Assembly (NCBI GenBank): GCA_964550615.1
Contig: CAZKAB010000059.1
Coordinates: 1-6,504, forward strand
Origin: M55B144 sp964550615
GTDB taxonomy: Bacteria; Bipolaricaulota; Bipolaricaulia; UBA7950; UBA9294
DNA: 6,504 nt
Direction of reading: 5' to 3'
Position 1 is the first letter of the stretch; every line of letters begins with the position of its first letter. This document shows, piece after piece, positions 1-4,616 of the stretch. Made by a program: the position numbers and the translations under genes. A model generated the notes under the pieces. It was not told where the DNA came from and did not search any database. It worked only from the letters and a program-made list of their open reading frames with translations.

Positions 1-9
1 CTGCATCGA

Positions 10-33
10 GGAGCGCTGATAGAACTGCGCTCC
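10..33. repeat. short GC-rich hairpin
   Basis: Seven bases at 10-16 (GGAGCGC) are the exact reverse complement of 27-33 (GCGCTCC), with a 10-base loop. An outer pair, CATCGAGG at 4-11 and CCTCGATG at 52-59, is also perfectly complementary but shares bases with the inner arm, so the two are alternatives. No T-run follows on either strand, so I do not call it a terminator. Its function is unknown. Confidence 0.4.
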
Positions 34-64
34 GGCTTCGCGGAAACAGTGCCTCGATGAGTTT

Positions 65-110
65 CTTTGTAGGCATCTCGCCAACAATTGTAGGCCAAGC
101 GCCTACAAAG
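65..110. repeat. inverted repeat with two competing left arms
   Basis: The arm GCCTACAAAG at 101-110 is perfectly complementary to CTTTGTAGGC at 65-74 (10 bp, 26-base loop). Its first eight bases also pair with TTGTAGGC at 88-95 (8 bp, 5-base loop). The octamer TTGTAGGC therefore occurs twice in direct orientation and once inverted. The site lies about 110 bases beyond the stop of the minus-strand methyltransferase gene, so it could be a transcript-end structure. No clean T-tract follows, so a repeat-element remnant is equally possible. Confidence 0.5.
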
Positions 111-124
111 TCAAGCGCCCTACT

Positions 125-145
125 ATTCACTGATTACTCATCACT
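125..145. repeat. degenerate heptamer array, three units
   Basis: Three consecutive 7-base units read ATTCACT, GATTACT and CATCACT, a consensus close to NATYACT. A related array lies at 184-211. The pattern resembles the short tandemly repeated heptanucleotides found between genes in some bacteria. It contains no recognisable gene. Confidence 0.5.
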
Positions 146-183
146 GTTTTCTGCCGCTGAAAGAGAACGCACTTGTCTTTCCC

Positions 184-211
184 CGTCACTCTTCACTCAT
201 CACCAATCACA
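184..211. repeat. degenerate heptamer array, four units
   Basis: Four consecutive 7-base units read CGTCACT, CTTCACT, CATCACC and AATCACA. They share the core TCAC in the same phase as the array at 125-145. The array ends 11 bases before the stop codon of the minus-strand methyltransferase gene, so it would sit in that gene's 3' untranslated region. Confidence 0.5.
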
Positions 212-222
212 GCCTCACGGTT

Positions 223-1017
223 CTAGGCAAGTGAGGCCTTGCGCACACGCACAATAAGGAAATACGGAACGGCTTGGGCGTCTTGAATGTTCGGGTGCGT
301 GCGCACGGTGTCGTCATCCGGGTACGGCTCGCTGAACCGTTCGAGGATGAAACCTGTGTCGAGGAGCGTGTTCAACCATTGGCCGAGAGTGCGCGTGAAT
401 CGAGGGACGTTGAACTTCTTCATCCCCTCGCGCTCCTCGGCCGGAATGGCACTGAAAATCCACTCCTCTTGCTCGCCTTCCAAATTGCGGAAGTAGTCGC
501 CGAGTTCAAACGCGTATACCTTGCCGTTCTCATCGTGCAGGCTCTTCCTGTGCGGCGTGTCGGAGCAGGGGTGAGAAATGGAGAACTGCAGAAACCCGCC
601 GGACTTCAGCACGCGATGTGCCTCACCGATGGCTCGTTCCATTTCCGGCATATCCATCAGGCTCATGAATGCAGTCGCAAAGTCGAATGTCTCCATGGGA
701 AACGGAAGCTCAACGGCGCTCGCGCGGCGGTAGCCAATCCAAAGATGATCCCGTTCTTCCTCAGCCTGCGCGTGTGCGATGAATCTCTCGGAGATATCGA
801 TGCCGGTCATCTTCGCCCCTTTCGCGGCGAGAAGGCGGGTGTTGTAGCCATCCCCGCACCCGATATCGAGGCCGGAAAGCCCTCTCACATCGGGAAGCAT
901 CTCAAAGAAGGCGGGTGTGTTGAGATGGTCGCGATACACATCGTAGCCTGCCAGGCTCAGCTTGGCCCAAGAATCGGCGTTCTCGTCCCAAATGCGGCCT
1001 ACTTGCTCGTGATCCAT
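223..1017 (-). CDS. class I SAM-dependent methyltransferase
   Basis: The predicted 264-aa protein has a Rossmann-type methyltransferase fold of the Methyltransf_11/UbiE-like kind. Motif I is LDIGCGDG at residues 50-57, and the acidic residue that normally contacts the SAM ribose is D74 in GIDIS. Further on come a FDFATAFMSLMDM stretch (motif IV region) and HRVLKSGGFL, the usual post-motif segment. An N-terminal W-x2-NA-x2-W pattern near residues 10-17 is common in this group. The open frame extends 18 codons upstream to 1071. I chose the ATG at 1015-1017 because GAGGAGGAG lies just before it with ideal spacing and because the family N-terminus fits. The gene stands alone and points away from csaB. 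The substrate cannot be told from the sequence; a small molecule is as likely as a macromolecule. Confidence 0.9.
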   Translation of the reverse strand: MDHEQVGRIWDENADSWAKLSLAGYDVYRDHLNTPAFFEMLPDVRGLSGLDIGCGDGYNTRLLAAKGAKMTGIDISERFIAHAQAEEERDHLWIGYRRASAVELPFPMETFDFATAFMSLMDMPEMERAIGEAHRVLKSGGFLQFSISHPCSDTPHRKSLHDENGKVYAFELGDYFRNLEGEQEEWIFSAIPAEEREGMKKFNVPRFTRTLGQWLNTLLDTGFILERFSEPYPDDDTVRTHPNIQDAQAVPYFLIVRVRKASLA

Positions 1018-1020
1018 GCT

Positions 1021-1029
1021 CTCCTCCTC
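1021..1029 (-). promoter_or_regulatory. Shine-Dalgarno deciding the methyltransferase start
   Basis: Read on the minus strand these bases are GAGGAGGAG. The AGGAGG core at 1023-1028 ends five bases before the ATG at 1017. This is the strongest ribosome binding site in the window, and it rules against the upstream in-frame start at 1071. Confidence 0.8.
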
Positions 1030-1049
1030 ATGTTGGGATCTGATAAACG

Positions 1050-1079
1050 ATGATACTGCTTCAAGCCACATACGATGAA
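1050..1079 (-). promoter_or_regulatory. possible methyltransferase promoter
   Basis: On the minus strand TTCATC (1074-1079) and TATCAT (1050-1055) are spaced by 18 bases. They give a modest match to a sigma-70 promoter, with a predicted start around 1043 and a leader of about 25 bases that contains the strong ribosome binding site. The -35 match is only three of six, so this is weak. Confidence 0.25.
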
Positions 1080-1120
1080 CATGCTACCATCCCGACTCAT
1101 GTGTTCAAGGCGCAAGAAGC

Positions 1121-1145
1121 GCGACCGGCGTTGCCGGTGCACCGG
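1121..1145. promoter_or_regulatory. GC-rich dyad and 12-bp palindrome before csaB
   Basis: ACCGGC (1124-1129) and GCCGGT (1133-1138) form a tight hairpin with loop GTT, lengthened by a further GC pair past a one-base bulge. Overlapping it, 1134-1145 reads CCGGTGCACCGG, a perfect 12-bp palindrome. The block ends 14 bases before the proposed GTG start of csaB, so it could be an operator or an element controlling csaB translation. It has no T-run. The role is inferred from position only. Confidence 0.35.
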
Positions 1146-1159
1146 AAAACAGTTACCGT

Positions 1160-2230
1160 GTGGCCATGACTGCCGGATCGTTTGTTGTGGGCGGATACTA
1201 CGGATACGGGAACCTCGGAGATGAGGCGCTGCGGGTGGCGCTTGCCGATGCGCTCGGGCGCGCGGGGAACAGTGCTGTCTGGCTCACAGCACATCCACGG
1301 GCTACGAACGAAGTTGGCCGCATGCGACCGCTCCACGTCTATCGAGCACTACGGCAAGCCGACGGCCTGTTGCTCGGGGGAGGAGGCCTTCTCCAGAACA
1401 GGACAAGCAATCGTTCGCTCGTCTACTATCTCGGTCTCATTACGCTCGGGCGCATTGCACGACGCCCGGTTTTCTTGCTCGGACAGGGAATCGGGCCGAT
1501 CACCGGCCGCCCTATGCGCGCGATCACTCGCGCGATCCTGGCACGAGCCGCCTACATCGGCTGCCGCGACGAAGAGAGTGTGCATCTCGCGCGTGCTCTA
1601 GGAGCACGCGCAAGCCTCGACGGCGACTTGTTCTTTCTCTTTCCCCCGTTGCCTAAGGCTCCGTTGCCACAAGAAGACGGGAAGCGCCGCATCGCTCTAT
1701 CGCTCAATGGGTTACGCGGCGATAAGATGATGTTGGAGAGTGTGGTGGAGGCGCTCGCCGAGCTCTCCGTCAAGGAGGCGTTATCAGTGGGGTTGCTCCC
1801 GTTCTTTCCTGTGCAGGATATGGCGTTCGCCGACCGGCTCGCCAAACGGCTCGCTGAACGGCTGGCTACACACGAGCCTCGTCTTTCTTGCCGGATCGTA
1901 CAGGCGGATACTGTAGAGCAGGGGATGAGCGAGATTGCGCAAGCCGATCTTGTTATCTCGTCTCGCCTGCACCCGCTCGAGTTTGCGCTTCGCGCCGGTA
2001 CGCCGATGATCGCGATCCGCGACGACGCCAAGGTGGCGAACTTCGTAGCCGAAGTCGAACGCAACAACGGTCCGCGGATACCGTGCGTCGACTTCCCCAC
2101 ATCATCTTTGGTGAACGAGATGCTCGCGTCTCCTCCCGAGACATCAGGGTTGCAAGAGGCATATGCGCGCATGCATCGACAAGCGCAAGCTGCTCTTGCG
2201 CGCGTTGCCGGGTTGTGGGAGTCGGCATGA
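1160..2230 (+). CDS. csaB: polysaccharide pyruvyl transferase CsaB
   Basis: The 356-aa protein matches the CsaB/WcaK pyruvyl transferase family, which moves a pyruvate ketal from phosphoenolpyruvate onto wall-associated polysaccharide. In several bacteria this modification lets SLH-domain proteins bind the wall. Visible hallmarks are the N-terminal GYYGYGNLGDEAL (residues 12-24), the glycine-rich LLLGGGGLLQ (70-79), FLLGQGIGPI, and the C-terminal SRLHPLEFALRAGTP with H271. Length is normal for the family. There is no signal peptide, so it is probably cytoplasmic. The start is uncertain: GTG at 1160 has a weak GGAAAA about 10 bases upstream, and ATG at 1166 is an alternative. The stop overlaps the proposed rsmH start as ATGA, so the two genes are probably cotranscribed and translationally coupled. 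The CsaB assignment, rather than another pyruvyl transferase, rests on recalled family patterns. Confidence 0.9.
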   Translation: MAMTAGSFVVGGYYGYGNLGDEALRVALADALGRAGNSAVWLTAHPRATNEVGRMRPLHVYRALRQADGLLLGGGGLLQNRTSNRSLVYYLGLITLGRIARRPVFLLGQGIGPITGRPMRAITRAILARAAYIGCRDEESVHLARALGARASLDGDLFFLFPPLPKAPLPQEDGKRRIALSLNGLRGDKMMLESVVEALAELSVKEALSVGLLPFFPVQDMAFADRLAKRLAERLATHEPRLSCRIVQADTVEQGMSEIAQADLVISSRLHPLEFALRAGTPMIAIRDDAKVANFVAEVERNNGPRIPCVDFPTSSLVNEMLASPPETSGLQEAYARMHRQAQAALARVAGLWESA

Positions 2231-3213
2231 ACGAGCGGAGAGAGGCAGCTGACACGATGGGCGACATCCACCAGCCGGTGATGGTAAGTCAAGTGGTCGG
2301 CCTATTCTCCAGGCAAATCGCAGAAGCACATGCCCCTGTGTTGGTGGATGGCACGCTCGGGCTGGGCGGACACAGCGAAGCGCTGCTGCAGGCAATCCCG
2401 CGCCTCACCATTGTGGGGATCGACCGGGACGAGAGTGCGCTCGTAATTGCACGCCGTCGATTGGCGCCGTTCTCAGGCCGCGTGCGCTTTGTGCACGGCA
2501 ACTACCGCGACTTCGCAGAACACCTGCACACACTGAACATCGGCAGCGTAGAGGGGGTGCTTCTCGATCTCGGCCTGTCTTCTCTTCAGATCGATCGCCC
2601 GGAGCGGGGCTTCAGTTTCCGCGCCAGTGGACCGCTCGATATGCGCATGGATCAGAGCGCAGGTGAGAGCGCGGCCGATCTGGTAAACAACGTGTCCGAG
2701 GGTGAACTGGAACAGATCATCTCACGATACGGCGAAGAACGCTTCGCTCGCCGTGTCGCGCGCGCGATCGTGGCTGCGCGCACAACAAGCCCCGTTTCCA
2801 CAACCGACGAACTGGCCAAGATCGTCTACGATGCGATCCCGCGCCGGTTCCACCCCAATCGCATTCATCCGGCGACGCGCACGTTTCAAGCGTTGCGCAT
2901 TGCCGTGAACGAAGAGCTGGATAACCTCGAAGGCGGTCTGGATGCCGGTTTTTCCGTCCTTGCCGCCGACGGGATAATGGCAGTAATCAGCTTTCACTCA
3001 CTCGAAGACCGAATGGTGAAGGGATTCTTTCGTCACAAGGCACTCGCTTGCACGTGCCCGCCCGACCTGCCGACTTGCATGTGCGACAAGAAGGTGGAAG
3101 CGGAGATCCTTACCAAGAGGGCGATCTTTCCTACGGAAGAAGAGACCGAGGCAAATCCGCGCGCGCGCAGCTCGCGGTTGAGGGCGGCAAAGAAGCTGGA
3201 GCCGCAGGAATAG
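2227..3213 (+). CDS. rsmH: 16S rRNA (cytosine(1402)-N(4))-methyltransferase RsmH
   Basis: RsmH (MraW) N4-methylates C1402 of 16S rRNA in the decoding centre, using SAM. All family landmarks are present: HQPVM near the N-terminus, DGTLGLGGHS (residues 41-50) and GIDRD (64-68) for SAM binding, HGNYRDF (90-96), LLDLGLSS (112-119) followed by the ERGFSF and DMRMD segments, RIHPATRTFQALRIAVN, and ISFHSLEDR (S258-D261). Near the C-terminus is the family's cysteine cluster (C275, C277, C284, C286). The frame is open back to 1888, but that part is only a shadow of csaB. I chose ATG 2227 because it overlaps the csaB stop and has GGGAG five bases upstream. ATG 2257 gives 318 aa, fits family N-termini better and has GGAGAGAGG upstream; it is a real alternative. 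RsmH normally opens the dcw cluster after mraZ, but here csaB takes that place. Confidence 0.96.
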   Translation: MNERREAADTMGDIHQPVMVSQVVGLFSRQIAEAHAPVLVDGTLGLGGHSEALLQAIPRLTIVGIDRDESALVIARRRLAPFSGRVRFVHGNYRDFAEHLHTLNIGSVEGVLLDLGLSSLQIDRPERGFSFRASGPLDMRMDQSAGESAADLVNNVSEGELEQIISRYGEERFARRVARAIVAARTTSPVSTTDELAKIVYDAIPRRFHPNRIHPATRTFQALRIAVNEELDNLEGGLDAGFSVLAADGIMAVISFHSLEDRMVKGFFRHKALACTCPPDLPTCMCDKKVEAEILTKRAIFPTEEETEANPRARSSRLRAAKKLEPQE

Positions 3214-3280
3214 ACCGGAGTCTCAGCATCACTCGCTACTGGTGCCAGCCGGCCTCCCCTGTGCGGTGAGAGCATTTATC

Positions 3281-3856
3281 TCAGTCATGCTCTATTGTTT
3301 CCGCTTCCACCTCGATTCTCTTCAGCAGATCATCCACACCTATCTTCTTTGCCCAATCATGCAGATACTCAATGTCAAGCGTCCCGAATTGCACCTCGTA
3401 AACGCGCAAGGCGTCCGTAAACTGCTTCTCACTCCCTCCAGAAATATTTCCCCACCGTAATTTCGCCAGGATCGTATCCTCAGGAGTGGAAACACTGAGC
3501 CTCATCCCCATGACGTCTTCGGTAACACGGCGCGAAAAGCGCATACGATCGAACGGCTCATCAGTTAGCAGCCAGAAATCGACCTTGTCACCGGTGGTTC
3601 CATCAATGAGATTGAATACGCCCATCTTCTCGATCGCCGCGAGAATGCTCTGCTCGCTCAGGTAGAATCGCGGCGGAAGGAAGGATTCAGCCAGTTTGCT
3701 CGCCGATTCGCGGTCAATGGCAACAACCACGTCGATATCGTGACTCAATCGCGGTTCTCCCTGCAGACTGGAAGCAGCGGAACCGGTCAGCATGTATTCG
3801 ATGCTCGCTTCGGCAAGCGCCTGAACGACGCTTTTCAGTAGTTCCTGTTGTGACAT
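3281..3856 (-). CDS. nucleotidyltransferase-fold protein, AbiEii/DUF6036-like
   Basis: The 191-aa protein has the signature of a small nucleotidyltransferase (pol-beta superfamily). GSAAS at residues 25-29 and HDIDVVV with D40 and D42 form the usual GS...DxD metal site, and KVDFW supplies a third acidic residue, D93. PEDTILAKL (125-133) matches the later conserved lysine motif of AbiEii-like proteins. The C-terminus carries a DALRVYEVQ...LDIEYLHDWAKKIGV stretch, seen, as I recall, in proteins annotated as AbiEii-type or DUF6036 nucleotidyltransferases. Relatives include toxins that modify tRNA and abortive-infection proteins; the target here is unknown. All presumed catalytic residues are intact, so it is probably active. 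Its start lies 22 bases inside the upstream small gene with only a weak Shine-Dalgarno, suggesting coupled translation. It points against rsmH, 67 bases from its stop. The fold is fairly sure, the biological role is not. Confidence 0.85.
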   Translation of the reverse strand: MSQQELLKSVVQALAEASIEYMLTGSAASSLQGEPRLSHDIDVVVAIDRESASKLAESFLPPRFYLSEQSILAAIEKMGVFNLIDGTTGDKVDFWLLTDEPFDRMRFSRRVTEDVMGMRLSVSTPEDTILAKLRWGNISGGSEKQFTDALRVYEVQFGTLDIEYLHDWAKKIGVDDLLKRIEVEAETIEHD

Positions 3857-4050
3857 TTATCCAGACGTTCCAGATACATGTTATGCAGCTCATCCTCTGT
3901 AAGGTGGGGGAATCGCGCGCGTAATCCGTGGACAAACAGCTGTTTGGAGAACTCCGATAGCTCAAACGCCTTCAACAGTCTGGCCTCGGGCGACATACGG
4001 CGAAGTACTTCAATGCGCAGGCGATGATTGGGAGATTCTTCGGCATTCAT
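3835..4050 (-). CDS. 71-aa protein paired with the nucleotidyltransferase
   Basis: I do not recognise this as a named family. The protein is soluble-looking and highly charged, with no membrane segment or signal peptide. Its middle is probably helical (RRMSPEARLLKAFELSEFSK), followed by LRARFPHLTEDEL and a C-terminus ending CHNRNY. The start is well supported: GGAGG at 4056-4060 on the minus strand lies five bases before the ATG at 4048-4050, and a promoter-like pair lies just beyond. Its last 22 bases overlap the nucleotidyltransferase gene in another frame, so the pair is surely one operon. By position (first gene, small, own promoter with a dyad) it could be an antitoxin or regulatory partner. 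That is inference, as no DNA-binding motif is visible. I have an impression of similar small proteins next to nucleotidyltransferases in other genomes but cannot confirm it. Confidence 0.75.
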   Translation of the reverse strand: MNAEESPNHRLRIEVLRRMSPEARLLKAFELSEFSKQLFVHGLRARFPHLTEDELHNMYLERLDKCHNRNY

Positions 4051-4055
4051 TCCCG

Positions 4056-4060
4056 CCTCC
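4056..4060 (-). promoter_or_regulatory. Shine-Dalgarno of the 71-aa gene
   Basis: Read on the minus strand these bases are GGAGG, separated by five bases from the ATG at 4050. This supports translation of the short gene as a real protein rather than a chance frame. Confidence 0.7.
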
Positions 4061-4066
4061 GATTCG

Positions 4067-4089
4067 TCATGATTCTAGTATGATCATGA
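4067..4089. promoter_or_regulatory. 7+7 bp dyad over the promoter, possible operator
   Basis: TCATGAT at 4067-4073 is perfectly complementary to ATCATGA at 4083-4089, with nine bases between. The dyad spans the -10 box at 4072-4077 and part of the spacer, where a repressor would block RNA polymerase. Operons of the toxin-antitoxin kind are often self-repressed through such sites. The repressor here would be an inference. Confidence 0.45.
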
Positions 4090-4100
4090 GCGGCTGCAAA
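4072..4100 (-). promoter_or_regulatory. promoter of the small protein and nucleotidyltransferase pair
   Basis: On the minus strand TTTGCA (4095-4100) and TAGAAT (4072-4077) are 17 bases apart. TAGAAT matches five of six positions of the sigma-70 -10 box, and TTTGCA matches four of six of the -35 box. The predicted start near 4065 gives a leader of about 15 bases carrying only the Shine-Dalgarno. This makes the pair independent of the dcw transcript. Confidence 0.5.
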
Positions 4101-4134
4101 GCAAGCGGCATTTCGTGGATGCAGCTCCAATGCC

Positions 4135-4149
4135 TCGCACACCGTGCGA
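4135..4149. other. small hairpin in the divergent intergenic region
   Basis: TCGCAC (4135-4140) and GTGCGA (4144-4149) pair around a three-base loop. No T-run follows on either strand, so this is not a typical terminator. It lies just upstream of the possible ftsL promoter. Confidence 0.3.
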
Positions 4150-4159
4150 TCACCCGGTC

Positions 4160-4187
4160 TTGCTGCCCATGGCACCTAAGGTAATCT
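4160..4187 (+). promoter_or_regulatory. possible promoter for ftsL-ftsI
   Basis: TTGCTG (4160-4165) and TAATCT (4182-4187) are separated by 16 bases, giving a moderate sigma-70 match with a predicted start near 4194. A local promoter would be useful here because the opposing two-gene unit cuts ftsL and ftsI off from csaB-rsmH. The match is not strong, and a nearby CATAAT at 4194-4199 lacks a -35 partner. Confidence 0.3.
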
Positions 4188-4217
4188 AGTTCGCATAATT
4201 CCTCGACAAATGTCCCA

Positions 4218-4616
4218 GTGCGATATCCCGTTCTCCCTTACCGTATGGTGAAGATGGAACGCCAAAGGACAGGAGCGATCAGCTATCCGCTGCACCGGCC
4301 GTACAGCCAATCTCGTACTCGAACAGCGGTTTGGCCGCGTACGACGCTGTTCCTGATCTGCATCGGCGTGATCGTCGCCGGCCTGTGCTTTCTCTACCTA
4401 TGGCAAGGGACGCTGATCCTGTCCCTCACCGCCCAACGGGAAGGGATGAAGGCAAGTCTCACCTCTGCACAGGAGGTGAACAGCTGGCTCGAGTTTCAGA
4501 TCGGGCAGGCGTTCTCGCTCGAACGTGTCTCCCAGATCGCCCGGGAGAAGCTGCACATGATCGAACCGACCGACGTACGCTATGTACACATCCCCGCGAC
4601 CGCGCCCGAAAAGTGA
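4218..4616 (+). CDS. ftsL: FtsL-like cell division protein
   Basis: The 132-aa protein has the FtsL/DivIC layout: a short basic cytoplasmic N-terminus, one membrane segment (about residues 42-62, rich in L, I, V), then a periplasmic coiled-coil stretch (about 66-97). It ends with FSLERVSQIAREKLHMIEP (99-117) and a YVHIP tail, the conserved end of this family. FtsL forms a complex with FtsB/DivIC and FtsQ/DivIB that activates septal peptidoglycan synthesis by FtsW-FtsI. The position before ftsI supports FtsL over DivIC. The start is uncertain: GTG 4218 is the most upstream, while ATG 4245 and ATG 4254 would shorten the cytoplasmic tail, and none has a clear Shine-Dalgarno. It overlaps ftsI by 35 bases. 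Confidence 0.85.
   Translation: MRYPVLPYRMVKMERQRTGAISYPLHRPYSQSRTRTAVWPRTTLFLICIGVIVAGLCFLYLWQGTLILSLTAQREGMKASLTSAQEVNSWLEFQIGQAFSLERVSQIAREKLHMIEPTDVRYVHIPATAPEK

Noticed and set aside
1..60. Frame-1 reading as the C-terminal tail of a gene entering from the left (19 codons to TGA at 58-60)
   Set aside because: It is too short to recognise and overlaps the hairpins at 4-59. It could be real, but nothing beyond an open frame supports it.
57..257. Short + strand open frame of 66 codons
   Set aside because: It runs through the inverted repeat and both heptamer arrays, has no Shine-Dalgarno, and its product looks like translated repeat sequence.
274..1053. Long + strand open frame antisense to the methyltransferase
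   Set aside because: The opposite strand encodes a clear methyltransferase with all motifs. The antisense product shows no domain and no ribosome binding site.
1888..2226. Upstream extension of the rsmH frame
   Set aside because: This part lies inside csaB, and its translation is arginine and serine rich with no RsmH similarity. RsmH homology begins only near 2257.
3214..3280. Bidirectional terminator between rsmH and the nucleotidyltransferase gene
   Set aside because: The only inverted pair is CTGG-TG-CCAG, with a stem and loop too short and no T-run on either strand.
3281..4050. Base composition clearly different in the inserted cassette
   Set aside because: Three 60-base samples gave 52 to 55 percent GC against 55 to 67 percent in three csaB and ftsI samples. 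The difference is too small and too thinly sampled to claim recent transfer.
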